From contig NZ_FOKL01000010.1 in assembly GCF_900112025.1 (NCBI RefSeq), forward strand, positions 124,001 through 188,000: a stretch of DNA of 64,000 bases. The letters run 5' to 3'. A model generated the notes under the pieces. It made no database searches and was not told the DNA's origin. It saw only the letters and a list, made by a program, of their open reading frames with translations. Of the stretch, positions 8,060 through 18,240 are shown piece by piece (position 1 is the first letter of the stretch; each line of letters begins with the position of its first letter). Source of the DNA: Janthinobacterium sp. 344 (lineage in GTDB: Bacteria; Pseudomonadota; Gammaproteobacteria; Burkholderiales; Burkholderiaceae_D). A program made the translations under genes and the position numbers.

Positions 8060-9145
8060 TTACTGACCGCTGCGCATGGCGCGGCTCATGCTGTGCACGG
8101 CTTCCACCATCGCTGCCACGGATTCCGGCGGCGTGAACTGGGAAATGCCATGGCCCAGGTTGAACACGTGGCCCGTGCCTGCCGACGGCGCGCCGAAGGC
8201 GTTGAGCACTTTTGCCACTTCGGCGCGGATCTGCTCGGGGCTGGCGAACAGGATGGCCGGGTCGAGGTTGCCCTGCAAGCCCACTTTATGCCCCACCAGC
8301 TGGCGCGCGCGCGTCAGGTTCACGGTCCAGTCCAGGCCCACGGCATCGGCGCCGATGTCGGCGATCTGCTCGATCCACTGGCCGCCGCCCTTGGTAAACA
8401 CGATGGCGGGAATCTTGACGCCATCCTTGTCGCGTTTCAGCTGCGCCACCACTTGCTGCATGTAGGCCAGCGAGAATTCCTGGTAGGCGCCATCGGCCAG
8501 CGCACCGCCCCAGGAATCGAAAATCATCACGGCTTGCGCGCCGGCATCGATTTGCGCATTCAGGTACTGTGCCACGGAGGTGGCGTTGATCGCCAGGATG
8601 TGATGCATCAGGTCCGGGCGGTTGTACAGCATCTTCTTGATGGTATGGAACTCTTTCGAGCCGCCGCCTTCCACCATGTAGCACGCCAGGGTCCACGGGC
8701 TGCCGGAAAAGCCGATCAGCGGCACGCGGCCGTTGAGTTCCGTGCGGATTTGCGTGACGGCCTTGAAGACGTAGTCGAGCGACGCCAGGTCCGGCACCTG
8801 CAATGCCTGCACGTCCTGCTCCGTGCGCAGCGGGCGCTCGAACTTCGGGCCTTCGCCATCGGCGAAATACAGGCCCAGGCCCATGGCGTCCGGCACCGTC
8901 AGGATGTCGGAAAACAAAATCGCCGCATCGAGCGGGAAACGCTCCAGGGGCTGCAAGGTGACTTCCGTGGCGTAATCGGGATTCTTTGCCAGGCCCAGGA
9001 AGGAGCCGGCCCGCTCGCGCGTGGCGCGGTATTCGGGCAGGTAGCGGCCCGCCTGGCGCATCAGCCAGACAGGCGTATGCTCGGTCGGCTGGCGCAGCAG
9101 GGCGCGCAGGAAAGTGTCGTTCTGGAGCGGAGCAAATTGTGGCAT
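8060..9145 (-). CDS. hemE: Uroporphyrinogen decarboxylase
   Basis: A 361-residue enzyme that decarboxylates the four acetate side chains of uroporphyrinogen III to give coproporphyrinogen III in haem synthesis. The signature [16 protein letters not shown] near the N-terminus holds the substrate-binding arginines, and [12 protein letters not shown] carries the catalytic aspartate region; [10 protein letters not shown] and the late FNLGHGI are also conserved. The ATG at 9145 (MPQFAPLQ) is preferred over an in-frame TTG at 9154. It is a single gene with its own terminator. Confidence 0.97.
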   Translation of the reverse strand: MPQFAPLQNDTFLRALLRQPTEHTPVWLMRQAGRYLPEYRATRERAGSFLGLAKNPDYATEVTLQPLERFPLDAAILFSDILTVPDAMGLGLYFADGEGPKFERPLRTEQDVQALQVPDLASLDYVFKAVTQIRTELNGRVPLIGFSGSPWTLACYMVEGGGSKEFHTIKKMLYNRPDLMHHILAINATSVAQYLNAQIDAGAQAVMIFDSWGGALADGAYQEFSLAYMQQVVAQLKRDKDGVKIPAIVFTKGGGQWIEQIADIGADAVGLDWTVNLTRARQLVGHKVGLQGNLDPAILFASPEQIRAEVAKVLNAFGAPSAGTGHVFNLGHGISQFTPPESVAAMVEAVHSMSRAMRSGQ

Positions 9146-9343
9146 GGAAGGCAATCAATAGCTTGGAGAAGCGGTATTATCGCATCCAATCGCCGCCATT
9201 TCATTGATTCCAGTGCCGCTTTGCAGCATTTGCCGTGCGCGCCATGGCTTTCGTTGCGCACGCCCTTCCATTATGATGATGCACGCTGCCACGCGCCCTG
9301 ACCCTGCCTGGCGGCCATTGATCCCCCACTACACGGAGCCCGC

Positions 9344-11302
9344 ATGACATCGACCGCATCCAGCCCATCCCCCTTGACCGCCCCCTGCGGCACCTGGCCT
9401 TCGCCGATCAGCGCGGCCATCGTTGCCGCCGGCGCCTCGCCACTGACGCAGCTGGCCCTGGGCGGGGCCGATGGCGGCGATGTCTTCTGGCTGGCCGGGC
9501 GCGCCAGCGAGGCGGGCCGCAACACCCTGCTGCGCCAGCGCGGCGCGCGCGTCGATGAACTGACGCCGGCGCCCTTCAATGTGCGCACCCGCGTGCACGA
9601 ATACGGTGGCGGCGCGTACGCCATCGACGGCGACGACGTGATCTTTTCGCATTTCGCCGACAACCGCCTGTACCGCATCGCCGGCGACGGCGCGCCGCAA
9701 GCCTTCAGCGCCGGCGGCAACACGCGCTACGCGGACTTCGTCGTCGATGCGGCGCGCGCGCGCCTGATCGCCGTGCGCGAACAGCATCCGCAAGAAGGCC
9801 ATGCGCATCCGGAAAACAGCCTGGCCGCCATCGGTTTCGACGGCCGCGAAACGGTGCTGGCACGGGGCCACGATTTTTATGCGGCGCCACGCCTGTCGCC
9901 GGACGGCAGCCAGCTGGCCTGGATCAGCTGGGACCACCCGCGCCTGCCATGGCAGGGCACGGAACTGTGGCTGGCCGACGTGCATCCGGACGGCAGCCTC
10001 GGTTCGCCGCGCCTGATCGCCGGCGGCGCGCGCGAGGCGATTTGCCAGCCGGAATGGTCGCCGAACGGCTTGCTGCACTTCGTTTCCGACAGCAGCGGCT
10101 GGTGGAATCTGTACCGCCTGCAAGGCGGCGAGATCGAGGCGCTGTGCCCGATGGAAGCGGAATTTGCCACGCCGCACTGGACCTTCGGCGGCAGCATGTA
10201 CGGTTTCCTGTCCGACGACGAGATCGTCTGCACGTATATCCAGGCGGGCATCAGCTATCTGGCGCAATTGAGCGTGGCGGCGGCCAAGCTGGAACCGATT
10301 CCCCACCCATACCAGGAAATCCGCGAACTGCGCGTGGGACCCGGCTTCGTGGCCTTGCTGGGCGGCAGCCCCACCATCGCGCTGGAACTGGCGCGCATCG
10401 ATCTGTCGAACCATGAGCTGGAAGTGCTGGCGCAGTCGATCGCCCAATTGCCCGCGCTCGCCTACCTGTCCGTGCCGCGCAGCTTGAGCTTTACCAGCAG
10501 CAATGGCCGTACGGCCTACGCCTTCTTTTATCCGCCGAAAAATGACGACGTGCAGGCGCCGGCGGGAACCTTGCCGCCCGTCATCGTCATCAGCCACGGC
10601 GGCCCCACCAGCATGGCCAGCAATACCTTGAAACTGGCGACGCAATACTGGACCAGCCGCGGCATCGGCGTGCTCGACGTCAATTACGGCGGCAGCAGCG
10701 GCTTCGGCCGCGAATACCGCGATGCGCTGCGCGGGCAGTGGGGCATCGTCGACGTGGAAGACTGCATCGCCGGCGCCCGTTACCTGGCCGCCAACGGCCT
10801 GGCCGACCCCGAGCGCCTGATCGTGCGCGGCGGCAGCGCGGGCGGCCTGACGACCCTGTGCGCGCTGACCTTCCACGACGTCTTCAAGGCCGGCGCCAGC
10901 TATTACGGCGTGTCCGACCTGCAAGGCCTGGACAACGATTCGCACAAGTTCGAATCGCGCTACACGGACTACCTGATCGCCTCGCAGCCCGAGGCCGAGG
11001 CGCTGTACCGCGAACGCTCGCCCATCCACCATACGGATAAACTGTCGCGCCCCATGATTTTCTTCCAGGGCCTCGACGACAAGGTGGTGCCGCCGCAGCA
11101 GTCGCAGCTGATGGTCGACGCCCTGCGCGCGCGCGGCGTGCCGGTGGCCTACGTGCCGCTCGAAGGCGAGGGACACGGCTTCCGCAAGGCGGAAAACATC
11201 GTGCGCACGCTGGAAGCGGAACTGTATTTCTATCAGCGCGTCTTTGGCCTGCCGGTGGCGGACGGCGAACCGCCCGTGCATATCGATAATCTGCCTGCAT
11301 GA
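9344..11302 (+). CDS. S9 family serine peptidase (acylaminoacyl/dipeptidyl peptidase-like)
   Basis: A 652-residue prolyl-oligopeptidase-family enzyme: an N-terminal beta-propeller with repeated WD-like strands (for example LSPDGSQLAWISWD and PEWSPNGLLHFVSD), then an alpha/beta-hydrolase domain. The catalytic triad is visible as S498 in RGGSAGGL, an aspartate in GLDDKVVPP (578/579) and H611 in EGEGHGF. No signal peptide is evident, so it is probably cytoplasmic and cleaves short peptides. GGAG lies just before the ATG. Its last four bases overlap the next gene (ATGA), so the two are translationally coupled. Confidence 0.9.
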   Translation: MTSTASSPSPLTAPCGTWPSPISAAIVAAGASPLTQLALGGADGGDVFWLAGRASEAGRNTLLRQRGARVDELTPAPFNVRTRVHEYGGGAYAIDGDDVIFSHFADNRLYRIAGDGAPQAFSAGGNTRYADFVVDAARARLIAVREQHPQEGHAHPENSLAAIGFDGRETVLARGHDFYAAPRLSPDGSQLAWISWDHPRLPWQGTELWLADVHPDGSLGSPRLIAGGAREAICQPEWSPNGLLHFVSDSSGWWNLYRLQGGEIEALCPMEAEFATPHWTFGGSMYGFLSDDEIVCTYIQAGISYLAQLSVAAAKLEPIPHPYQEIRELRVGPGFVALLGGSPTIALELARIDLSNHELEVLAQSIAQLPALAYLSVPRSLSFTSSNGRTAYAFFYPPKNDDVQAPAGTLPPVIVISHGGPTSMASNTLKLATQYWTSRGIGVLDVNYGGSSGFGREYRDALRGQWGIVDVEDCIAGARYLAANGLADPERLIVRGGSAGGLTTLCALTFHDVFKAGASYYGVSDLQGLDNDSHKFESRYTDYLIASQPEAEALYRERSPIHHTDKLSRPMIFFQGLDDKVVPPQQSQLMVDALRARGVPVAYVPLEGEGHGFRKAENIVRTLEAELYFYQRVFGLPVADGEPPVHIDNLPA

Positions 11303-14300
11303 CCGAGCAAAACGTCGACCAACATCTGCGGGACGAATTCGCCGCGCTGGAGCGGCACGAGCAGATGATCCTGGCCTTGCTGGCGATCACGGGCGAGCCG
11401 GTGGGCAAGCATGCCGTGTATGAACACTTGCAGCGCGCCAATGTGGTCGAGCCGGACGGCACGCCGTTTACCTTGCTGGTGGTCACGGGCATGCTGCAGC
11501 GCCTGACACGCCTGGCGCTGGCATCCGAGATCGTCGGGCGCGGCTTTGCCTGCGAAGCGAAGCTGCGCTGGCCCGCCATGCGCGCCGCCATCGAGCACCT
11601 GGTGTTCCGCGACCTGTGCCAGGCCATCGAGCTGATCAATCCCGTGCGCCGCAACTGGGATGGCTATGTGGAGCTGCGCAGCTATCGGCAAGGCGTGGCG
11701 CGCCTGCGCATCGCCCTGTTGCGCAATGACGAGGTACGCCACGTGGCCGCCATCCTGGCCGCCTGCATGGCCTGCTATGAAGCGCAGCAGCTGCATCCGC
11801 TGATCGAGATCTTCGGCCGTCCGTTCGAGCCGGAAATGTTGTCCTTCGTCATGCCGCAATTGCAGGATGACATACTCGCCGTGCTGCTGGGAAACGCCCC
11901 GCGCGAACCGGCCACGGCGCATGCCATCCGCGCCTATGCGCGTGCCCACCATGCGCGCCAGACGGCGGCCGGCGACCATATCGGCGCCGCCCTGCCGCTG
12001 GCCCTGGCCGAGGATGCCCTGCTGTGCGGCGAACTCGACGCGGCCGCGCGCTACCTGGCAGGCCAGCAGGGGCCGCAGGTGCTGTTTATCGACAGCAGCA
12101 TCGCCCTCTTGCGCGGCGAACATGCGCACGCCGTGGCGGGCTTTGAAACGGCCCTGAAGGGGCTGCGCAAGGAAGCGGGCAAGCGCAAGCTGTGCTTTAC
12201 GGGCATCGGCGGCCATTTATATGTGCTGGCCCTGCTGCGCGGCAACGACGCCAAGCTGCTGAAAAGCGCGGAAAGCTACCTGGACATCGCCCTGCACGCG
12301 CAGCCGAACCACGACAGCCTCGTCTACCAGCAGTTGAATACCCTGCGCCTGGTGCGCGCCGGCGTGCTGCAGGCGGACGCCATTCCCACGCGCAACTGGG
12401 AAACGGGCTTGCAGGCACAGCTGTTCCAGGGCTTGCTGTACTACTGGCTGGCCCTGCCGCAACTGGCCGAGCGCAAGCCGCAGCTGCGAGCGCTGGTGCA
12501 GCAGGCGGACGCGGCCGGCTACGACTTGCTGGCGGCTCAGGCGGCCGGCTTGCTGGGCCTGATGAGCGAGCCGGACCAGGAGCGCTATGCCACCGCAAAA
12601 CGGGCGCAGCACGGCTTGACGGACATGGCGCCGTGGTTCGAACGCCAGGAAGCGTGGCAGCGCCAGCTGAGCGCCCTGATCAACCTGCAGCAGAACGCGC
12701 CCGCCGAAGCGCTGGGCGGCGTCTCGCGCCTCGTGTGGCTGGTGGCGTTCGACCCGCGCTTCGGCTTGACGGCCGTGGAAGTGCGCGAGCAGAAACGCGA
12801 CGCGCGCGGCGGCTGGAGCAAGGGCCGCGCCATGGGCCTCAAGCGCCTGGCCGAAGAGGCGGGCGACATCGATTTCCTCACGCCGCAGGACGCGCGCGCG
12901 GCGGGCAGCATCGCGCCGTTCAAGCAATACTATTCGTCGGCGCCGCGCTACGAAGTCGAGCTGGACAAGGCCGCCGTGCTGCTGGTGGGCCACCCGCTCG
13001 TCTTCTGGCTCGACCACCCCGAGACGCGCGTGGAGCTGATCGCCGGCGCGCCCGAGCTGCTCATCAAGTCGCACGAGGGGCAGCTGTGGCTGGGCATGCA
13101 GCCGCCCTTGCCCGACAACGGCAGCAATGTGGTGGTGCAGCGCGAGACGCCGACGCGCCTGCGCGTGGTGCACATCCTCGACGAGCACCGGCGCATCGGC
13201 GCCATCGTGGGCCTGGGCCTGTCCGTGCCCCTGCACGCGGAAAAACAGGTGATGCAGGCCATCGGCGCCATCTCGTCCATGGTCACCGTGCAATCGGACA
13301 TCGGCGGCGGCGCGGGCGACGCGCACGCCATCACGGCCGACCACCGCCTGCACGTGCACCTGCTGCCCTACCAGCAGGGGTTAAAGATGCAGATTCTGGT
13401 GCGCCCGCTGCTCGACAACGGCGCCTATTACGCGCCAGGCAGCGGCGCCGAAAGCGTGTTTGCCGACGTGGCGGGCCGGGCCGTGCAAGCGCGGCGCGAC
13501 TTGAATGCCGAACGCGAAGCGCAGCGCCAGCTGATCGGAAAATGCCTGGTGCTGGAAGAGGCGGAAGAGGAGCATGGCGAGTGGCTGCTGGGCCAGCCCG
13601 CGCTGGGCCTGCAATTGCTGGTGGAATTGCAGGCGCTGGACCCTGCCGGCATGGTGCTGGCGTGGCCCGAAGGCGAAACCATGCGCGTGTCGAAACGCAT
13701 CGACAGCGGCCAGATGCGCCTGAATATCAAGAGTGAAAAAGACTGGTTTGCCGCCAGCGGCGAAGTGCAGATCGATGAAGACAAGGTGATGGATTTGCGC
13801 GCCCTGCTCGATTTGATGCAGAACAATAAAAGCCGCTTCGTGGCCCTGGGCGACAACCAGTTCCTCGCCCTCAGCGACGAATTGCACCGCCGCCTGTCGG
13901 AACTGGCCGCGTATGGCGAAGCGCATGCCGATGGCGTGCACATCCACCCGCTGGCCGCCTTTGCGCTGGAAGAACTGGCCAACGACGCGGGCGGCGTGAA
14001 GGCCGATAAATTGTGGCGCGAACATTTGCTGCGCCTGCGCGCCCTCGACGATTATCAACCGCAGTTGCCCAGCACCCTGCAGGCGGACTTGCGCGACTAC
14101 CAGCTGGCCGGCTACGAGTGGCTGGCGCGTCTGGCGCACTGGGGCGTGGGCGCCTGCCTGGCCGACGACATGGGGCTCGGCAAGACCTTGCAGGCGCTGG
14201 CCCTGATCCTGGCGCGCGCGCCGAACGGCCCCACCCTCGTCGTCGCGCCCACCTCCGTGTGCCTGAACTGGATCAGCGAAGCGCAGCGCTTCGCCCCCAC

Positions 14301-15480
14301 ATTAAAAATAAAGCTGTTCGGCGGCGGCGACCGCGCCGACATGCTCGACACCTTGCAGCCGTTCGACGTGGTGGTGGCCAGCTATGGCTTGCTGCAGCAG
14401 GAAGCGGCCATGTTTGCCGGCGTGCGCTGGCATACGATCGTGCTCGACGAGGCGCAGGCGATCAAGAATGGCGCCACCAAGCGCTCGCAAGCCGTGATGA
14501 GCCTGCAGGGCGATTTCCGCATGGTGGCCAGCGGCACGCCGCTGGAAAACCACCTGGGCGAGCTGTGGAACCTGTTCCGCTTCATCAACCCCGGTTTGCT
14601 GGGCACGCTGGACCAGTTCAATCTGCGTTTCGCGGGACCGATCGAGAAAGACCAGGACAAGCGGGCGGCGGCCGGCGCGCGCCTGCGGCTGCGCCGCCTG
14701 ATCGCGCCGTTCATCCTGCGCCGCACGAAAACGCAAGTGCTGTCGGAATTGCCGTCGCGCACGGAGATCGTGCTGGAAGTGCAGCTCTCGCCGCAGGAGA
14801 CGGCGCTGTACGAATCCTTGCGCCGCGAAGCGCTGGAAAAGCTGGCCATGGTGGAGGGGCCGGCGTCGAAAAAAGCCATCCAGATTCTGGCGGAGATCAT
14901 GAAGCTGCGCCGCGCCTGCTGCAATCCGCACCTGGTGGCGCCGGAACTGGGCCTGGCCAGCAGCAAGCTGGCGGCGTTCGCGCAATTGCTGTCGGGCTTG
15001 CTGGAAAACCGCCACAAGGTGCTCGTCTTCAGCCAGTTCGTCGACCATCTGAGCCTCATCCGCCAGCATCTGGAGCAGCATGGCGTGCGCTACCAGTATC
15101 TCGATGGCAGCACGCCCATGCAGGAGCGCAAGCGCCGCGTGGATGCCTTCCAGGCGGGCGAAGGCGATGTCTTCCTGATCAGCCTGAAAGCGGGCGGCAT
15201 GGGCATCAATTTGACGGCGGCCGATTACGTGATCCACATGGACCCGTGGTGGAATCCGGCCGTGGAAGACCAGGCCTCGGACCGCGCCCACCGCATGGGG
15301 CAGTTGCGCCCCGTCACCATTTACCGCCTGGTGGCGAAGCACACGATCGAGGAAGGCATCGTCGAATTGCACCAGCACAAGCGCGACCTGGCCGACAGTC
15401 TGCTGGAAGGCAGCGACGCGGCCGCGCGCATGTCGGCCAGTGACATGCTGGGCATGCTGCAGGACGGGTTGAAGCGATGA
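11299..15480 (+). CDS. Large SNF2-family ATPase with a long helical N-terminal region
   Basis: A 1393-residue protein. The C-terminal 500 residues form a Swi2/Snf2 double-stranded DNA translocase: ADDMGLGKTLQAL (about 955-967), DEAQAIKN (about 1050), SGTPLENHLGELWNL, then the helicase C lobe with LVFSQFVDHL, GGMGINLTAADYVIH and DRAHRMGQ. Bacterial members displace proteins from DNA or remodel RNA polymerase complexes (RapA is the known example). The first 450 or so residues are alanine- and leucine-rich helices resembling TPR-like repeats (for example LALAEDALLCGELDAAARYL), and the middle region is uncharacterised. It overlaps the S9 peptidase gene by 4 bp. The exact function is unknown. Confidence 0.88.
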   Translation: MTEQNVDQHLRDEFAALERHEQMILALLAITGEPVGKHAVYEHLQRANVVEPDGTPFTLLVVTGMLQRLTRLALASEIVGRGFACEAKLRWPAMRAAIEHLVFRDLCQAIELINPVRRNWDGYVELRSYRQGVARLRIALLRNDEVRHVAAILAACMACYEAQQLHPLIEIFGRPFEPEMLSFVMPQLQDDILAVLLGNAPREPATAHAIRAYARAHHARQTAAGDHIGAALPLALAEDALLCGELDAAARYLAGQQGPQVLFIDSSIALLRGEHAHAVAGFETALKGLRKEAGKRKLCFTGIGGHLYVLALLRGNDAKLLKSAESYLDIALHAQPNHDSLVYQQLNTLRLVRAGVLQADAIPTRNWETGLQAQLFQGLLYYWLALPQLAERKPQLRALVQQADAAGYDLLAAQAAGLLGLMSEPDQERYATAKRAQHGLTDMAPWFERQEAWQRQLSALINLQQNAPAEALGGVSRLVWLVAFDPRFGLTAVEVREQKRDARGGWSKGRAMGLKRLAEEAGDIDFLTPQDARAAGSIAPFKQYYSSAPRYEVELDKAAVLLVGHPLVFWLDHPETRVELIAGAPELLIKSHEGQLWLGMQPPLPDNGSNVVVQRETPTRLRVVHILDEHRRIGAIVGLGLSVPLHAEKQVMQAIGAISSMVTVQSDIGGGAGDAHAITADHRLHVHLLPYQQGLKMQILVRPLLDNGAYYAPGSGAESVFADVAGRAVQARRDLNAEREAQRQLIGKCLVLEEAEEEHGEWLLGQPALGLQLLVELQALDPAGMVLAWPEGETMRVSKRIDSGQMRLNIKSEKDWFAASGEVQIDEDKVMDLRALLDLMQNNKSRFVALGDNQFLALSDELHRRLSELAAYGEAHADGVHIHPLAAFALEELANDAGGVKADKLWREHLLRLRALDDYQPQLPSTLQADLRDYQLAGYEWLARLAHWGVGACLADDMGLGKTLQALALILARAPNGPTLVVAPTSVCLNWISEAQRFAPTLKIKLFGGGDRADMLDTLQPFDVVVASYGLLQQEAAMFAGVRWHTIVLDEAQAIKNGATKRSQAVMSLQGDFRMVASGTPLENHLGELWNLFRFINPGLLGTLDQFNLRFAGPIEKDQDKRAAAGARLRLRRLIAPFILRRTKTQVLSELPSRTEIVLEVQLSPQETALYESLRREALEKLAMVEGPASKKAIQILAEIMKLRRACCNPHLVAPELGLASSKLAAFAQLLSGLLENRHKVLVFSQFVDHLSLIRQHLEQHGVRYQYLDGSTPMQERKRRVDAFQAGEGDVFLISLKAGGMGINLTAADYVIHMDPWWNPAVEDQASDRAHRMGQLRPVTIYRLVAKHTIEEGIVELHQHKRDLADSLLEGSDAAARMSASDMLGMLQDGLKR

Positions 15481-15549
15481 GCTTGAAAAAATGCACGGGC
15501 AAGCCGCGTTCCATGCGATGATCGTTTTTCCCTGTTTATCCGCCACGCC

Positions 15550-16038
15550 ATGACCGACTATATCGCCACCAGCGCCGGCCAGCGCGCCACCTTTTTGTGC
15601 GGCAAATCCTGGACCGCGTATGTCAGCACCTTCATCATCGCCGTGCTGCTGTTTTTTGCCGCCCTGCCGCTGGCCTTCAAGTACAACACGCGCGCTGCCT
15701 TTGTCGTACTGATCGGCTCGGCGCTGATCGTTGGCTACCGCCTGCTGACCATCCGCAGCTATCAGCTGTACTACGATGAAACGGGCGTGTGGCTGGCGTC
15801 CGGCATCTTGCCGTGGAAGAAAAAACTGATGGGCGTCAAATGGCGCGACATGGACGAAGCCGTCTACGAGACCAACTTCTGGAGCTGGCTGTTCCAGTCC
15901 TATACGGTGCGCGTCAGCCAGCGCTACACGCAGGACATCGAAATCCACGCCACCGGCATGGCGCGCGGCAAGGATGCCGTGGCGGCCCTGAATGCGCGCC
16001 ACCAGGAGATGCTGCACGGTAGCGCCATCGTCGTCTAG
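15550..16038 (+). CDS. Small membrane protein, PH-domain-like
   Basis: A 162-residue protein with two hydrophobic segments (about 24-45, FIIAVLLFFAALPLAF, and 50-66, AFVVLIGSALIVGYRLL), followed by a soluble tail with alternating strands (SYQLYYDETGVWLASG, LMGVKWRDMDEAVYE, YTVRVSQRYTQDIEIHATG). This two-helix plus beta-rich layout resembles bacterial PH-like (YdbT/DUF304) membrane proteins, but the assignment is tentative. It lies 69 bp after the SNF2 gene on the same strand. An ACCCGC/GCGGGT hairpin directly after the stop (16039-16053) lacks a T tract. Confidence 0.6.
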   Translation: MTDYIATSAGQRATFLCGKSWTAYVSTFIIAVLLFFAALPLAFKYNTRAAFVVLIGSALIVGYRLLTIRSYQLYYDETGVWLASGILPWKKKLMGVKWRDMDEAVYETNFWSWLFQSYTVRVSQRYTQDIEIHATGMARGKDAVAALNARHQEMLHGSAIVV

Positions 16039-16153
16039 ACCCGCGGGGCGGGTGGCGCGAGCGCAAAAATCTGCGCAACGGCGGCAATTAATGCTAATCT
16101 TTGGGCCGCCCTGGCAAGCAGAGCCGACCTTTCAATAGTTGTTTGTTATCTAT

Positions 16154-16180
16154 ATTGTCAGTTTATTCTTTACTGATAAT
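16154..16180 (+). promoter_or_regulatory. Inverted repeat upstream of the DUF885 gene
   Basis: ATTGTCAGT (16154-16162) and ACTGATAAT (16172-16180) form an 8-of-9 inverted repeat in the AT-rich 173-bp region before the DUF885 start. It could be an operator or part of the promoter; no convincing -35/-10 pair with standard spacing was found. Confidence 0.3.
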
Positions 16181-16211
16181 GACAAATAACCAAATATTCA
16201 AGAGATAAACT

Positions 16212-18068
16212 ATGCTGACAAGAAATAAAGTTGCGCTCGCCGCATTGATGATGGCCTTTACCCTGACACCGGCCAGCGCCGCCAAGAAGCCGCACGGCAA
16301 GGCGTCCACCAGCAGCAAGAAAAAAACCGTCGCCAAGAAAGCCGTCGTCGCCGGCGCCGCCGCCACGGCAGCCACCGCCGCCGTGGCCGCCAACGAGACC
16401 AGCAGCGACCGCTCCATGAATAACCTCAGCGGCCAATTCCTGACGGCCCTGTGGCGCCTGGACCCGGAAAGCGCGATCGCCGCCGGCAAGTACGATGGCG
16501 CCGCCAACCTCACCATCCCGGACGCGGCCAGCCGCCAGAAACAGCTGGCCTTCATCGAGGAATGGCTGGGCAAGTTCGAGAAGCTGAATGCGAGCAAAAT
16601 GTCGGACAAGCAACGTACCGACCTGGCCTTGCTGACGAATAAATTGCAATCGGACCGCTGGTATCTGACCACCTTCCGCGAATTCGAATGGAATCCCGCC
16701 CAGTACAACGTGGCCGGCACCATCGACTTCATCCTGAATACGGAATACGCGGCGCAGCCGCAGCGCCTGCGTACCTTGCTCAAGCGCATCGCCACCGTGC
16801 CGCAATACTATGCGGCCGCGCGTGCCAGTATCAATCACCCCACGCGTGAACACACGCAGCTGGCCATCGCCCAGAGCGCTGGCGTGCTGAGCGTGCTCGA
16901 TGACCTGAACAAGACGGCACAAGGCTCCATCCTCACACCGGTGGAAAAACAGCTGTACAACGCGCGCATCGCCGCGGCGCGCACGGCCGTGCAAGGCTAT
17001 GCGGCCTGGCTGACGGAACAGGATGCCGCGCTGGCGCAGAACGGCAATGCGCGCTCCTTCCGCATCGGCAAGGAACTGTACGAACAGAAATTCGCCTACG
17101 ATATCCAGGCTGGCGTGAGCGCCGAGCAGATGTACCAGAAGGCCCTGGCCGCGCGCGAGAAGCTGCTCGAGCACATGGATAGCCTGTCCGATGAACTGTG
17201 GGTGAACACCATGGGCAACACGGCCAAGCCGGCGGACCGCACGGCGAAGATCGGCATGGTGATCGACAAGCTGTCGAGCAACCATGTGGCCGCCGCCGAC
17301 TTCGTGCCGGAAATTCGCCGCCAGATCCCGCAGCTGCAGGAATGGGTGACCAGCCACAACCTGCTGACCATGGACCCGAAAAAACCGCTCGTCGTGCGTG
17401 AAACGCCGCCCTACCAGCGCGGCGTGGCCGGTGCCAGCATCGAGGCGCCCGGTCCGTACCGTCCGCAGGACCGCACCTATTACAACGTGACGCCGCTCGA
17501 CGGCGAGACGCCGGAACAGGCGGAAAGCAGCTTGCGCGAATACAACCACTGGATCTTGCAGATCCTGAATATCCACGAAGCCATCCCCGGCCACTACACG
17601 CAGCTCGTGTACGCCAACAAGTCGCCGTCGCTGATCAAGTCGATCTTCGGCAATGGCGCCATGATCGAAGGCTGGGCCGTGTATGGCGAACGCATGATGC
17701 TCGAATCGGGCTATGGCAATAACGCGCCGGAAATGTGGCTGATGTACTCGAAATGGAACTTGCGCAGCGTCACCAACACGATCCTCGACTACAGCGTGCA
17801 CGTGCTGGGCATGACGCGGGAACAGGCGCTGGACTTGCTGACGCGCCAGGCCTTCCAGACGCAGCGCGAAGCGACGGAAAAATGGCGCCGCGTGCAGCTC
17901 AGTTCGGTTCAACTGACCAGCTATTTCAGCGGCTACAGCGAAATCATGGACTTGCGCGAACAGCGCAAGCAAGCCCTGGGCAACAAGTTCGTGCTGAAGG
18001 ATTTCCATGAGCAATTCCTCAGCTACGGCAGCGCCCCCGTGAAAGTCATCAAGGAATTGATGAATTAA
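16212..18068 (+). CDS. DUF885 family putative zinc metallopeptidase, exported
   Basis: A 618-residue DUF885 protein. The N-terminus MLTRNKVALAALMMAFTLTP followed by ASAA is a signal peptide with a likely cut near residue 23, so it acts in the periplasm. A lysine- and alanine-rich linker (about 24-62) follows. The family's metallopeptidase motif is present as HEAIPGH (455-461), with a downstream glutamate in EGWAVYGERM likely completing the zinc site. Many members resemble carboxypeptidase-like M32/M3 folds; the substrate is unknown. GAGA lies just before the start. A strong terminator follows. Confidence 0.88.
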   Translation: MLTRNKVALAALMMAFTLTPASAAKKPHGKASTSSKKKTVAKKAVVAGAAATAATAAVAANETSSDRSMNNLSGQFLTALWRLDPESAIAAGKYDGAANLTIPDAASRQKQLAFIEEWLGKFEKLNASKMSDKQRTDLALLTNKLQSDRWYLTTFREFEWNPAQYNVAGTIDFILNTEYAAQPQRLRTLLKRIATVPQYYAAARASINHPTREHTQLAIAQSAGVLSVLDDLNKTAQGSILTPVEKQLYNARIAAARTAVQGYAAWLTEQDAALAQNGNARSFRIGKELYEQKFAYDIQAGVSAEQMYQKALAAREKLLEHMDSLSDELWVNTMGNTAKPADRTAKIGMVIDKLSSNHVAAADFVPEIRRQIPQLQEWVTSHNLLTMDPKKPLVVRETPPYQRGVAGASIEAPGPYRPQDRTYYNVTPLDGETPEQAESSLREYNHWILQILNIHEAIPGHYTQLVYANKSPSLIKSIFGNGAMIEGWAVYGERMMLESGYGNNAPEMWLMYSKWNLRSVTNTILDYSVHVLGMTREQALDLLTRQAFQTQREATEKWRRVQLSSVQLTSYFSGYSEIMDLREQRKQALGNKFVLKDFHEQFLSYGSAPVKVIKELMN

Positions 18069-18090
18069 GCGGCGCTCGCCGTCTGCTTGC

Positions 18091-18115
18091 AAAGGGCGCT
18101 GCGGCGCCCTTTTTG
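18091..18115 (+). terminator. Rho-independent terminator of the DUF885 gene
   Basis: GGGCGC pairs with GCGCCC across a short loop and is followed by TTTTT, 22 bp after the stop. Confidence 0.85.
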
Positions 18116-18240
18116 CCTCCATTTGCGCCGCCGCAAAGCACCGCCTGCCCGCTCCATTACGCTGACGGGAAGGCAGGCGCCACCGCACTCCTCACTGGCA
18201 ATTGCCGATTTTCCTGCTAGGCTGGATATCAGGAGCGTCC

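Noticed and set aside
7853-9301. A long plus-strand frame covering hemE
   Set aside because: It is antisense to an unmistakable hemE and has no similarity of its own.
16155-16180. TTGTCA and GATAAT as a -35/-10 promoter for the DUF885 gene
   Set aside because: The spacing is only about 14 bp, too short for a standard sigma-70 promoter.
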